A DNA stretch of 64,000 bases from Clostridium cylindrosporum DSM 605 (GTDB taxonomy: Bacteria; Bacillota; Clostridia; Clostridiales; Caloramatoraceae), in contig NZ_LFVU01000028.1 in assembly GCF_001047375.1 (NCBI RefSeq), positions 310,001-374,000 on the forward strand. Reading direction: 5' to 3'. Positions 18,062-27,251 of the stretch are shown one piece after another. The notes under the pieces are model-generated. The model did not search any database. It was not told the DNA's origin and saw only the letters and a program-made list of their open reading frames with translations. Numbering within the stretch: position 1 is the first letter of the stretch; each line of letters starts with the position of its first letter. A program made the position numbers and the translations under genes.

Positions 18062-18793
18062 TTATTCTTCTACATTAACGATTCTATCTATTGGTATACC
18101 CGCTTCAATAGCTATATTAATAGCTCTGTCTACATTGCCTACATCTGAAGGTTTATGTGCGTCACTATTAATAATGAAGTTAGCCCCTTCATTTAAAGCA
18201 ATTTTAGCATCATCTACAGTTAAATGCCCATGTCCTGCATTTATCTCTAAAAATGTTCCATATTTTTTTGCTGCATTTGCAATAGGAGAAATGCATACTG
18301 GAGTTTTATCCCCTGGATGAGTTAAAATATCTATCTTATATCTTTCAATAGAATTTACTACAGCTCTTGTTACATTAATAATGTTGGAATTTTTTAGTCC
18401 TTTTAGCAACTTGCCTATTCTAGGTCTTATAAAAAGTGCATGGTTATCTAATATTGTTTTCCCAAAGGCTCCGTAGTGGAATCCTACTAGGAGTTTATCG
18501 AGAAGTTTTAAATCCTCATTACTTACGTCTATATCTCCATCAAGACTAATAATATTAGCCTCAACTCCAAGCATTATATTAATATCTTTGTATTTCTTTT
18601 GAAGTCTATCTATTTCCTTTCTCATAATAGGAAGATTAGATGACTTAACCCCAAAGAGAAAATGTCCTGGTCCATGATCTGAAATTACAATTTCTCTTAA
18701 CCCCTTAGATATAGCCACTTTAACATTATCTTCTATAGTTCCCTTTCCATGGCTATATATAGTATGGGTATGATAATCTCCAAATATCCTCAT
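18062..18793 (-). CDS. PHP domain metal-dependent phosphoesterase
   Basis: A protein of 243 residues, a single PHP domain: DYHTHTIYSHG at the N-terminus supplies metal-binding histidines, then ISDHGPGHF, GVEANIIS, LLVGFHYGAF, THPGDKTPV and NSDAHKPSDVG. This set fits the YcdX/histidinol-phosphatase-like group. The substrate is unknown; being upstream of rapZ by 18 nt in the same operon suggests sugar phosphate or nucleotide metabolism, but this is only context. Confidence 0.85.
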   Translation of the reverse strand: MRIFGDYHTHTIYSHGKGTIEDNVKVAISKGLREIVISDHGPGHFLFGVKSSNLPIMRKEIDRLQKKYKDINIMLGVEANIISLDGDIDVSNEDLKLLDKLLVGFHYGAFGKTILDNHALFIRPRIGKLLKGLKNSNIINVTRAVVNSIERYKIDILTHPGDKTPVCISPIANAAKKYGTFLEINAGHGHLTVDDAKIALNEGANFIINSDAHKPSDVGNVDRAINIAIEAGIPIDRIVNVEE

Positions 18794-18869
18794 TCGTCTT
18801 CCTCCATATATACAGTATTGTACCTATACTATATTATCATAATGGACTAAAGTTTTCAGTTTAATAAAA

Positions 18870-18902
18870 TTAAAAAGATATAAGGATAAACCCTATATCT
18901 TT
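18870..18902 (-). terminator. Terminator of murB
   Basis: On the minus strand AGATATAGGG pairs with CCTTATATCT (bulged) and is followed by TTTTTAATTTT. Confidence 0.75.
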
Positions 18903-18907
18903 AGTTG

Positions 18908-19819
18908 TTAATCTTCTCCTATTATCTTTACCTCTGTTTCAAGTAATATTCCATATTCTTCATTGATCTTTTCCTGAACCTTACTTATAAGTGCAATAAC
19001 ATCATTTGCAGAAGCATTGTCATAATTAATAACAAATCCTGCATGCTTCTCAGAAACCTTTGCTCCACCTATACCAAACCCCTTAAGACCAGCATCTTCT
19101 ATAAGTTTGCCTGCAAAATGTCCAGGTGGTCTTTTAAATGTACTTCCTGCACTAGGATAATTAAGTGGCTGCTTGTCTCTTCTTCTACCATTAAAATCAT
19201 CCATTAAAGCTTTTATCTCTTCTTTTTCACCATCTTCAAGTGAAAATGTAGCTTCTAGCACAATGTAATTATTTCTTTGTATAACACTTGATCTATATGA
19301 AAGATCTAATTCATCCTTAGTAAGTTCAATAATATCCCCATCAAGTGTTACTACCTTAGCACTTTCAATTATGTCTTTGATTTCTCCACCATATGCTCCT
19401 GCGTTCATAGTGATCGCACCACCTACTGTTCCTGGAATTCCAGATGCAAACTCCATTCCCTTAAGGCAATTCTTTAGGGCAAAATTCGCCGTCATGGCAA
19501 GTGTAGCCCCAGACTCTACTGTTATCTTCTTATTGTCAAGTGATATGTTCTTAAGAGAAGTTAATTGAATTATAATTCCCTTAAATCCACCATCTTTAAC
19601 TATTAAATTTGATCCATTTCCAAGAATGAAAAATGGAACTTTAAACTCTCTACACAGCTTTATTAAAACTACTACCTCATCCTTAGTTGTTGGTGAGATT
19701 AGCGCGCTGCAAGGTCCCCCAAGTTTAAATGATGTATGATGCTTTAATGGTTCTTCATACTTAACAATATCTTTATTTAAACGCTTTTCTAGTTCAACTT
19801 TAAATTCATTAATGTTCAT
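18908..19819 (-). CDS. murB: UDP-N-acetylenolpyruvoylglucosamine reductase
   Basis: It reduces UDP-GlcNAc-enolpyruvate to UDP-MurNAc with NADPH and FAD in peptidoglycan precursor synthesis. A protein of 303 residues, type II MurB. FAD-binding motifs FILGNGSNLIVKDGGFKG and GIPGTVGGAITMNAGAYG are clear; the catalytic serine lies in SAGSTFKRP and the C-terminal glutamate in LETEVKII. The ATG follows GGGAGAGGG. It sits between uvrC and the PHP gene with its own terminator. Confidence 0.97.
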   Translation of the reverse strand: MNINEFKVELEKRLNKDIVKYEEPLKHHTSFKLGGPCSALISPTTKDEVVVLIKLCREFKVPFFILGNGSNLIVKDGGFKGIIIQLTSLKNISLDNKKITVESGATLAMTANFALKNCLKGMEFASGIPGTVGGAITMNAGAYGGEIKDIIESAKVVTLDGDIIELTKDELDLSYRSSVIQRNNYIVLEATFSLEDGEKEEIKALMDDFNGRRRDKQPLNYPSAGSTFKRPPGHFAGKLIEDAGLKGFGIGGAKVSEKHAGFVINYDNASANDVIALISKVQEKINEEYGILLETEVKIIGED

Positions 19820-20003
19820 AAATCCCTCTCCCTACTATTACTTACGTAACACATAGAAAATTGTAATCATATACTATAAAATGCAATTAATATATATTTT
19901 GACACTATCTTTTCTATATATCTAAAATTTTAGCCTTGTTTAAAATCATACAAACAATTATACCAAAACTTATTTATATAATAAAGAACAGAAAGATTAA
20001 AAT

Positions 20004-21842
20004 TTAATTTGAAAAATAATTAACTACAACTTCAGCTGCTGGTCTATTCATACCATTTACAGATAATATCTCTTCTAAACTCGCCTTCTTTATATTTTCA
20101 ATACTTCCAAAGTGAGCTAGAAGTGCTTTTTTTCTTTTATCTCCGATTCCCTTTATATTATCAAGTTCTGATGTAGTTAAGGATTTACTTCTTAAACTTC
20201 TATGATATGTTATTGCTACTCTATGGACTTCATCTTGGATTCTAGTTATAAGCTTAAATGCATTTGAATCCTTTAGTATATCTATTTCGCATCCATCATA
20301 TATAAGTCCCCTAGTTCTGTGTCTTGAATCCTTAACCATTCCTGAAACAGGAATATTAATTCCAAGTTTTTTCAAAACATCAAGTGCTATGTTTACTTGT
20401 CCTGTTCCACCATCCATAAGGATTAAATCTGGAAATCTACTAAACCTTCCACCTTTTTCTCCGCTTCTTATCTCACTTAATCCTCTTTCAAACCTTCTTG
20501 TTAAAATTTCTCTAATACTTCCATAGTCATCAGGACCTACAACAGTTTTTATTTTGAATCTTCTATAGTCCTTTGAAGATGGCTTACCATCTTCGAATAC
20601 TACCATAGAACCTACTGGATCCGTCCCCTGTATATTTGATATGTCATAGGACTCAATTCTTCTTGGAAGGTTCTCAAGTGACAATATAGCTTGAATCTCT
20701 TCAATTGCGCCTATTGTGCTTTGTTTTTCCTTTATTATCCTGTATTTTACTTGGTCAAGATATGCCTCAGCATTTTTTCTTGCCATCTCTAATATTTCAC
20801 TTTTATCTCCTCTTTTAGGAATTTTAATTTTAACCTTATTCCCCTTTTTACTACTTAAAAAAGATTCTATAATATTAACCTCTGATATCTCATCTTGAAG
20901 TAAAATTTCACGAGGGATATATTCTCTATTAGAATAGAACTGTGTAATAAAGCTATATAATAATGTGCTTTCCTCCTCTATATCCTCAAAGTAAAAGTTT
21001 TCTCTCCCTAAAAGTTTACCTCCCCTAACGAAAAACACCTCAATACAGGCATTATTATCCCTTCTAGAAAATGCTATAACATCTTCATCCTCAAGAGCTG
21101 ATGAGATTATCTTTTGCTTCTCTCTTATTTTCTTAATAGACATAATCTCATCTCTTATCTCCATTGCCTTTTCAAAATCAAGAATAGATGATGCTCTTTT
21201 CATTTCTTCCTCTAGGGAATTTAATAATATATTATCCTTTCCAGATAGGAAATATAAAACTTCCTCTATCATCTTCATATATTCTTCTCTAGTAACTTTT
21301 CCTGTGCAAGGCGCTATGCATCTATCTATATGAAAGTTAAGGCAAGGTCTTCCTTGCACTTGTCCAAATGCAACTGCTCTTTTACAGTTTCTAAGTTTGA
21401 AATGCTTTTCTATTATTAAAAGAGTTTCCTTGACTGCAGATACATCTGTGTATGGTCCAAAGTACTTAGAACCATCTTTTTGATACCTTCTAGTCATTAA
21501 AACTTTTGGATATTCTTCCTTTGTAGTTACCTTTATATATGGATAATGCTTATCATCCTTTAGTAGTATGTTGTATTTAGGCTTGTGTTTCTTTATTAAA
21601 TTACACTCAAGTATAAGAGCCTCAAGCTCTGAATCGGTTAGTATATATTCAAACTCTGCAATATTTCTCACCATTGCAACAACCTTAGGTGGGTGATTCT
21701 TATTAGATCTAAAGTATTGTCTCACTCTGTTCTTTAAAGACACTGCTTTACCTATATAAATAATTTCCCCTTCTTCGTCCTTCATAATATATACCCCTGG
21801 ACTAGAGGGAAGTCCCTTTAACGCTTCTTCTAAATCAAACAT
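20004..21842 (-). CDS. uvrC: Excinuclease ABC subunit C
   Basis: The nuclease of nucleotide excision repair that cuts on both sides of a lesion marked by UvrAB. A protein of 612 residues, normal length. A GIY-YIG domain at the N-terminus (SPGVYIMKDEEGEIIYIGKA) makes the 3' cut, a UVR motif lies near 205-240 (FEKAMEIRDEIMSIKK), the RNase-H-like domain makes the 5' cut (IESYDISNIQGTDPVGSMVV and LILMDGGTGQVN), and two helix-hairpin-helix motifs close the protein (DNIKGIGDKRKKALLAHFGS). The gene precedes murB by 184 nt. Unlike uvrB, no LexA box was found at its start. Confidence 0.97.
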   Translation of the reverse strand: MFDLEEALKGLPSSPGVYIMKDEEGEIIYIGKAVSLKNRVRQYFRSNKNHPPKVVAMVRNIAEFEYILTDSELEALILECNLIKKHKPKYNILLKDDKHYPYIKVTTKEEYPKVLMTRRYQKDGSKYFGPYTDVSAVKETLLIIEKHFKLRNCKRAVAFGQVQGRPCLNFHIDRCIAPCTGKVTREEYMKMIEEVLYFLSGKDNILLNSLEEEMKRASSILDFEKAMEIRDEIMSIKKIREKQKIISSALEDEDVIAFSRRDNNACIEVFFVRGGKLLGRENFYFEDIEEESTLLYSFITQFYSNREYIPREILLQDEISEVNIIESFLSSKKGNKVKIKIPKRGDKSEILEMARKNAEAYLDQVKYRIIKEKQSTIGAIEEIQAILSLENLPRRIESYDISNIQGTDPVGSMVVFEDGKPSSKDYRRFKIKTVVGPDDYGSIREILTRRFERGLSEIRSGEKGGRFSRFPDLILMDGGTGQVNIALDVLKKLGINIPVSGMVKDSRHRTRGLIYDGCEIDILKDSNAFKLITRIQDEVHRVAITYHRSLRSKSLTTSELDNIKGIGDKRKKALLAHFGSIENIKKASLEEILSVNGMNRPAAEVVVNYFSN

Positions 21843-21860
21843 AACTCACCTCAAAATTAA

Positions 21861-22484
21861 CTAGTTCATATTTATTACCATCATAGGTATTTTAAAAGTT
21901 AGATATATAATCCCTAGGGCAATTATTATACCTTCTATAAGGTTTCCAACCCCAGAACCTACCTTAAATGTTGCAGGCATTTTAAATTTCTTCTTGTTAA
22001 ATGGATAAAAAAGTGGAACACCTCTATTTGTAAACATATCCCCTAAAAGATGGCTTCCATATCCCGCTATCAGAGAAACTATAATCCTTTTCCTCTCTAG
22101 AGCATCAATACCTTGACTTCCATATCCAACAATATAAACAATAGCTATAAATCCAATAAGGGAATGGGTTATACCCTCCCTATGGGAAGATACCCCTATC
22201 ATTATAAGTACAGTTCCTAAACCATATAAATATGGTTTTGAAAAATAAAGATAATTCATCCCGATAATAGTAGCTCCAAGACCAAGGTAAATAGCTAACT
22301 TAACCGTCTTATTCCTAACTGGAAGCAAGTATTTATTAAAAACTCCCTTAGGATGGTCAGCATCCGGAAGTATAGATGCAAATATACATATAAGTATCGA
22401 TAATGGAGTTATACCTATCCCCTGCTTATCCATTATAACCACAGCTGTTAAAAGTCCTACACCAATGTGGGTTTTACCTGTCAT
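21861..22484 (-). CDS. YdjM-type membrane protein (DUF457, metal-dependent hydrolase-like)
   Basis: A protein of 207 residues with about six hydrophobic segments. The family pattern is the conserved THIGVGLL near the start, FASILPDADHPKG, EGITHSLIGF and GYGSHLLGDMFTNRGVPLFYP. Histidines and aspartates in these loops suggest a metal site, as in E. coli YdjM, a LexA-controlled inner membrane protein. No enzymatic activity is established. The ATG at 22484 is chosen for its AAAGGAG site; it ends 18 nt before uvrC. Confidence 0.85.
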   Translation of the reverse strand: MTGKTHIGVGLLTAVVIMDKQGIGITPLSILICIFASILPDADHPKGVFNKYLLPVRNKTVKLAIYLGLGATIIGMNYLYFSKPYLYGLGTVLIMIGVSSHREGITHSLIGFIAIVYIVGYGSQGIDALERKRIIVSLIAGYGSHLLGDMFTNRGVPLFYPFNKKKFKMPATFKVGSGVGNLIEGIIIALGIIYLTFKIPMMVINMN

Positions 22485-22599
22485 TTGTATTTCTCCTTTG
22501 CAAGGCTTATTTATCATTGCTTAAATAAACTATATATTAATACGAATAGTTTACCATAAAAAGCTTTAAAAAGGTGAACAATAGTTCTAATTTTTTTAT

Positions 22600-22822
22600 G
22601 TGAGGTTTGTGTGATTCAAGCAGTGGTATTAATAGCTAAAACGACGAGACGTCGAAGAGAGCTTCTTATCTATAAAAATACCCCTAGGCTTAGCAAAGCA
22701 GCCTGTTTGAGCTGAAAGCGAGTTTGCGCTTTGCTTAGTCTAGGGGTATTTTTGTAGATAAGAATGTCTTCTTGAAGATCTCATCGTTTTCGGTAGATAC
22801 ATCGCTACTTGCATAACCTCAC
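22600..22822. repeat. 223-bp imperfect palindrome, MITE-like
   Basis: The ends are perfect inverted repeats (GTGAGGTT at 22600, AACCTCAC at 22815-22822), and the arms pair imperfectly along most of their length. The inner arms are nearly perfect: 22664-22699 against 22728-22764, about 36 nt with a few mismatches, around a 28-nt loop. The outer arms (around 22634-22660 with 22765-22792) match less well. It has no ORF and is richer in GC than its flanks. It lies just after the stop codon of the NapH-like gene, so a transcript would fold into one long hairpin. A miniature inverted-repeat element or an RNA stability/termination element both fit. Confidence 0.75.
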
Positions 22823-22836
22823 TCTTACTAGAGAAG

Positions 22837-23475
22837 TTAATATTTTATCGCCTTAGTTGGACATACACTAGCGCATTTCCCACATTGTATACAATCAGGA
22901 TGACTTAGAAGATCTCCCTTATATTCATATGGAACTATTCCAAGTGAGCATTTCTTCTCACATACTTTACATGATACACAACTTGATGATACATGAAGTA
23001 CCTTATCACTTTTTCTAAATCTTGATACAAAGGATGCTATACTTCCCATTGGGCAAAAATTACACCATACCCTGTGGTTATAGAAAAAGGATAAAACTAT
23101 TGCTATTACAGTAGTTATAAAAATTATTCTATAAAAAACCATTCCGATTCCATATAGGTCTCCCCAATTTCTAATAACTCCTAGAGTAAATACTGTAAAC
23201 ATTACAATCATTACTAGAATTCTAAAAAAGTTAGATTTTAAAAACTTAGGTGTTTTTCTTTTATTGCTAAATTTATATAGGATATTATCATAAAAGTTTC
23301 CTCTAGGACAGAGATTTCCACACCAGAATCTACCTTTAAATAAAGACACTACTATAGGAGCAATCATACAAACAACTGCCACTAATGCAAATCTTAAATC
23401 TACTAAACCAACAAACATAAAAGCTATTAATAGTGTAAATGAATACTTCTTCCATATCTTCAAAAACTTATCCAT
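22837..23475 (-). CDS. NapH-like membrane 4Fe-4S ferredoxin
   Basis: A protein of 212 residues. Four membrane helices carry two CxxxCP motifs on loops (WCGNLCPRG and WCNFCPMG), as in NapH/NosR/CcoG-like electron-transfer proteins. The C-terminus has two 4Fe-4S ferredoxin motifs: CVSCKVCEKKC and CIQCGKCASVCP. It would pass electrons across or along the membrane. The ATG follows GGAGGGG. It is divergent from the ArsR/CoA-disulfide reductase operon and shares a promoter region with it, which suggests joint control and a role in sulfur redox, but the partner enzyme is not known. Confidence 0.85.
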   Translation of the reverse strand: MDKFLKIWKKYSFTLLIAFMFVGLVDLRFALVAVVCMIAPIVVSLFKGRFWCGNLCPRGNFYDNILYKFSNKRKTPKFLKSNFFRILVMIVMFTVFTLGVIRNWGDLYGIGMVFYRIIFITTVIAIVLSFFYNHRVWCNFCPMGSIASFVSRFRKSDKVLHVSSSCVSCKVCEKKCSLGIVPYEYKGDLLSHPDCIQCGKCASVCPTKAIKY

Positions 23476-23514
23476 AAAAATCCCCTCCATAATTATTTAA
23501 TCTTGTTAATTTGA

Positions 23515-23640
23515 TTAAATCATAATATCATAATATCATAATATTACAATATATAAATATAGAGATTTGTATTTTTTATTTAAATCTATTGAATATCTCA
23601 ACGTTATATCGTAATATATAAATATAATAATATAAACAAA
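23515..23640. promoter_or_regulatory. Divergent control region with repeated AT-rich operator-like boxes
   Basis: The box AATATATAAATATA occurs twice in the same orientation, at about 23550 and 23610, and short CATAATAT units are repeated three times at 23520-23545. Placed between an ArsR-type regulator and a divergent gene, these are good candidates for ArsR operators. The assignment rests on position and repetition only. Confidence 0.5.
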
Positions 23641-23664
23641 TATGGATTTAAGAGAGGTAAACCT

Positions 23665-23955
23665 ATGGATAAAGATTTTATGAAATACAATGAAAAAGCT
23701 GAACTCCTTAAGGTATTAGCACACCCTGTAAGACTATGTATTGTTATGGGGTTATCAGAGGTTGGAACCTGCAATGTTAGTCATATGCAAGATTGTCTTA
23801 AAATACCTCAGTCTACTCTATCACAGCATATACAAAAATTAAGAACTGCAGGAATTATTGAAGGAACAAGAAATGGCCTTGAAATTAACTATAAAGTTTG
23901 TAATCCAATAGTTCCTAAATTAATTGAGGCTCTATTTGACTTAAATAATCTTTAA
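23665..23955 (+). CDS. ArsR-family regulator with four cysteines
   Basis: A protein of 96 residues, a single winged helix: KAELLKVLAHPVRLCIVMGL, then LKIPQSTLSQHIQKLRTAGI as recognition helix, and a wing TRNGLEINYKV. Cysteines are at 25, 36, 44 and 79. The usual metal motif of ArsR (ELCVCDL) is absent. With a sulfur-transfer enzyme next to it, a persulfide- or thiol-sensing role like that of SqrR/BigR is reasonable, though the cysteine positions do not obviously match. It starts after AGAGAGG and precedes the fusion enzyme by 60 nt. Confidence 0.85.
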   Translation: MDKDFMKYNEKAELLKVLAHPVRLCIVMGLSEVGTCNVSHMQDCLKIPQSTLSQHIQKLRTAGIIEGTRNGLEINYKVCNPIVPKLIEALFDLNNL

Positions 23956-24015
23956 AAATAAATTCATTCTATTATACAAATAATACTATTAGATAATTAC
24001 AAGGAGGACTTTTTT

Positions 24016-26490
24016 ATGGGTAAGAAGGTATTAATTGTCGGGGGAATTGCAGGAGGAGCGTCTACTGCTGCAAGACTAAGAAGACTAGATGAAAATGCTG
24101 AAATAATAATGTTCGAAAGAGATGAATATATCTCCTTTGCAAACTGTGGACTTCCTTACTACATAGGTGAAACAATTAAGGAAAGACAAAAACTCCTAAT
24201 TCAAACACCTGAAAGCATGAGCAAAAGATTTAACATAGATGTAAGAATTAATAGCGAAGTTATAGGTATTGATCCAAATAAAAAAGTAGTTAAAGTAAAA
24301 AGTAAAGATAATGGGACTTATGAGGAAAGCTATGATTATATAGTATTATCTCCTGGTGCAAAGGCTATAAAGCCAAATATTGAAGGTATAGATAGTAATA
24401 AGATTTTCACATTAAGAAATATACCTGATACAGATAGAATCAAGTCATATGTTGATCAAAAGGATGTAAACTCTGCTATCGTTATTGGTGGTGGTTATGT
24501 AGGTGTTGAAATGGCTGAAAACCTAAAGGAAAAGGGACTAAATGTTACCTTAGTTGAAGCTGCACCGCATATTCTTTCACCATTTGATTCAGATATTATA
24601 GTTACAGCTGAAAAGGAACTTGAAGACAATGGAGTAAGTTTAATTCTAAATGATGGAGTTAAATCCTTTAATGATGCTAACAATAGCATCGAGGTGACTC
24701 TTAACAGTAACAAAAAAATTACTGCTGACTTAGTGATTCTTGCAATTGGTGTAACCCCTGATACTAGCTTTATAAAGGATAGCGGCATAAAACTTGGTGC
24801 TAAAGGCCATATACTAGTTAATGATAAAATGGAAACAAACATTGAAAATATATATGCTGTAGGAGATGCTATTGAAGTTGTTGACTTTGTTAACAAACAG
24901 AATACAGCAATACCATTAGCAGGACCTGCTAATAAGCAAGGAAGAATTGCTGCTGATAATATATGTGGACTAAATACTACATATAAAGGTACTCAAGGAA
25001 CTTCTATAATTAAAGTTTTCGGTTTAACAGCTGCAAGTACAGGAAATAATGAAAGAACTCTAAAGAGACTTAATGTGCCTTACAAGGTTATTTATGTTCA
25101 TCCTGCATCACATGCAACATACTATCCTGGTGCTATGCCTCTAACATTAAAGCTTATATTTAATGACAAAGGCAAGATTTTAGGCGCTCAATCCATAGGA
25201 TATGATGGTGTAGATAAAAGAATTGATGTTATCGCGACTACTATGAGACTAGGTGGTACAGTACAGGACCTTACAGAACTTGAACTTTCCTATGCACCAC
25301 CATTCTCCTCAGCTAAAGATCCTGTAAATATGGCTGGTTATGTAGCTGAAAATGTTCTTTCTGGAAAAACAGATATACTTACTCCAGAGGAATATCTAGA
25401 ATATGATAAAGAAAATACTATTTTATTAGATGTACGTACAGAAATGGAATTTAATAATGGTCATATTGAGGGAGCTGTAAATATTCCTGTAGATGATTTA
25501 AGAAATCGTATTAATGAATTAGACAAGAATAAGGAAATTATTGAATACTGTCAGGTTGGTCTTAGAGGCCATGTTGCATCACGTATACTTTCTCAACATG
25601 GATTTAAGGTTAGGAATATAACTGGAGGTTATAAAAGTGCTTTGAGCTTAGACTCTATTCCTAAGAAATCTAACAATAACACTGATTCTAAAAAGCCAGT
25701 AATAAATCCAGATACTCAAACAGTAGAATCTGAAGTAGCTTTAGACAGTATAACCTTCGATAAATCTCTAGATGCCTGTGGACTTTGTTGCCCTGGTCCA
25801 CTTGTACAGGTAAAATCATCTATGGATTCCCTTAATGAAGGTGAGGTTCTTAAGGTATCTGCAACTGACCCTGGATTTTATGAAGATATAAAATCATGGT
25901 GCCACCATACAGATTCTGAACTTATTAATGTAAGTAAGGATAAGGGAACAATTACAGCTTTCATAAAAAAAAACAATAACAACTCTAAACTAGATAACAC
26001 TAATGCTAATCTAACTACTAAGGACAACAAAACCATGGTTGTATTTAGTGGTGACCTCGATAAAGCCATAGCTTCATTTATAATAGCAAATGGTGCTGCT
26101 TCAATGGGTAAGAAAGTTACTATGTTCTTTACATTTTGGGGGTTAAATATTCTTAGAAAACACGAGAAAGTATCTGTTAAAAAAGGCTTTATGGACTCTA
26201 TGTTTGGCCTTATGATGCCAAGAGGAAGTAAGAAACTTAAGCTATCCAACATGAATATGATGGGTATGGGTGCTAAAATGATAAGAATGGTTATGAAAAA
26301 TAAAAACGTAACTTCCCTTGAAGACCTAATTAAACTTGCCATGAATAATGGAGTGGAAATTGTTGCTTGCCAAATGTCAATGGACGTTATGGGACTAAAG
26401 AAGGATGAACTTATTGACGGAGTTAAAATAGGTGGAGTTGGCTACTATTTAGGTGAGGCTGAGGACTCTAACGTAAACCTATTTATATAA
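24016..26490 (+). CDS. CoA-disulfide reductase fused to rhodanese, TusA and DsrE-like domains
   Basis: A protein of 824 residues with four modules. (1) A flavin CoA-disulfide/persulfide reductase (1-450): GGIAGGASTAARLRR for FAD, catalytic C44 in FANCGLPYY, GGGYVGVEMAENL for NAD(P)H and VGDAIEVVDF. (2) A rhodanese (about 455-545) with active cysteine in EYCQVGLRGH. (3) A TusA sulfur carrier (about 585-655) with ACGLCCPGPLVQVK. (4) A DsrE-family domain (about 670-824) with VVFSGDLDKAIASFIIANGA and a possible active cysteine in EIVACQMSM. Together these can take a persulfide, hand the sulfur between cysteines and reduce it with NAD(P)H, acting in the cytosol. Similar fusions are known in Firmicutes. 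It is probably controlled by the adjoining ArsR protein. Confidence 0.92.
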   Translation: MGKKVLIVGGIAGGASTAARLRRLDENAEIIMFERDEYISFANCGLPYYIGETIKERQKLLIQTPESMSKRFNIDVRINSEVIGIDPNKKVVKVKSKDNGTYEESYDYIVLSPGAKAIKPNIEGIDSNKIFTLRNIPDTDRIKSYVDQKDVNSAIVIGGGYVGVEMAENLKEKGLNVTLVEAAPHILSPFDSDIIVTAEKELEDNGVSLILNDGVKSFNDANNSIEVTLNSNKKITADLVILAIGVTPDTSFIKDSGIKLGAKGHILVNDKMETNIENIYAVGDAIEVVDFVNKQNTAIPLAGPANKQGRIAADNICGLNTTYKGTQGTSIIKVFGLTAASTGNNERTLKRLNVPYKVIYVHPASHATYYPGAMPLTLKLIFNDKGKILGAQSIGYDGVDKRIDVIATTMRLGGTVQDLTELELSYAPPFSSAKDPVNMAGYVAENVLSGKTDILTPEEYLEYDKENTILLDVRTEMEFNNGHIEGAVNIPVDDLRNRINELDKNKEIIEYCQVGLRGHVASRILSQHGFKVRNITGGYKSALSLDSIPKKSNNNTDSKKPVINPDTQTVESEVALDSITFDKSLDACGLCCPGPLVQVKSSMDSLNEGEVLKVSATDPGFYEDIKSWCHHTDSELINVSKDKGTITAFIKKNNNNSKLDNTNANLTTKDNKTMVVFSGDLDKAIASFIIANGAASMGKKVTMFFTFWGLNILRKHEKVSVKKGFMDSMFGLMMPRGSKKLKLSNMNMMGMGAKMIRMVMKNKNVTSLEDLIKLAMNNGVEIVACQMSMDVMGLKKDELIDGVKIGGVGYYLGEAEDSNVNLFI

Positions 26491-26517
26491 GTTTATTCAG
26501 GTGTGCATGTATAATTA

Positions 26518-26556
26518 AAAAGGGTTAGAGATATCATCTTATCTCTAACCCTTTGT
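26518..26556. terminator. Bidirectional terminator between the fusion gene and trmB
   Basis: AAAGGGTTAGAGATA pairs perfectly with TATCTCTAACCCTTT, with A and T runs on both sides. It serves two convergent genes. Confidence 0.85.
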
Positions 26557-26574
26557 TTTAAATCAATAGTATTA

Positions 26575-27231
26575 TTAATATCTACATATTAATAACATTA
26601 TGTTCATATCCATGTTTGAAAACTTTTCTTCATATTCTGTAACTATATTTCCTTCAAAATCACTAGTGTGAAGATCATATGTTACATACTCTAATGTAAA
26701 TCCACATTCCTTAAAATACTCAACTGAATCATTGAAAAATTCCTCATTGTCTGTTTTTAGCCAAATCTCTGATCCTTTTTTAAGAAACTTCTTATACTTT
26801 TCTAAAAATCTTGGATGTGAAAGTCTTCTTTTATTGTGCTTTGACTTTGGCCAAGGAGTTGAAAAGTTAAGATGTATTCTATCTACTTCATTTTCATCAA
26901 AGACTTCATCTATAAAGGATATATCCATAGGAATTAATCTAACGTGCATCTCATCCTTTGATATTCCTTGCTCTTCAAATTCAGTTTCAACAGTTCTTTT
27001 AGCTGAAATCAAAACTTCATCCTTAAGATCTACCCCAATATAGTTTACTTCTCTATCTTTAGCTGCACTTCTAGAAATGAATCTTCCCTTTCCACAGCCT
27101 AATTCTAAATATATTGGCTTATCATTATTAAATTCCTTGTTCCATTTCCCCTTAAAATCCCTTGGATTGGTTATCACAAATTTTGTTTCTTCAAGTTCTG
27201 GCCTTGCCCACCATTTTTTCCTAAGTCTCAT
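26575..27231 (-). CDS. trmB: tRNA (guanine-N7-)-methyltransferase
   Basis: It methylates N7 of G46 in tRNA using SAM. A protein of 218 residues. The SAM loop is YLELGCGKGRFISRSA, followed by NYIGVDLKDEVLISA. The signature usually written FSDPWPKxRHxKRRL reads FSTPWPKSKHNKRRL here, with Thr for the Asp. TDNEEFF near the end is the conserved substrate-binding segment. The ATG at 27231 is taken because GGAGGATATA lies directly before it; a TTG four codons upstream is part of that site. It follows the DUF5050 gene by 20 nt. Confidence 0.93.
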   Translation of the reverse strand: MRLRKKWWARPELEETKFVITNPRDFKGKWNKEFNNDKPIYLELGCGKGRFISRSAAKDREVNYIGVDLKDEVLISAKRTVETEFEEQGISKDEMHVRLIPMDISFIDEVFDENEVDRIHLNFSTPWPKSKHNKRRLSHPRFLEKYKKFLKKGSEIWLKTDNEEFFNDSVEYFKECGFTLEYVTYDLHTSDFEGNIVTEYEEKFSNMDMNIMLLICRY

Positions 27232-27251
27232 TATATCCTCCAATTTATCCT

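Noticed and set aside
23515-23640. CRISPR-like array of short AATAT repeats
   Set aside because: The units are 8-14 bp, irregular, without spacers of constant length and without cas genes; operators in an AT-rich promoter region are the simpler reading.
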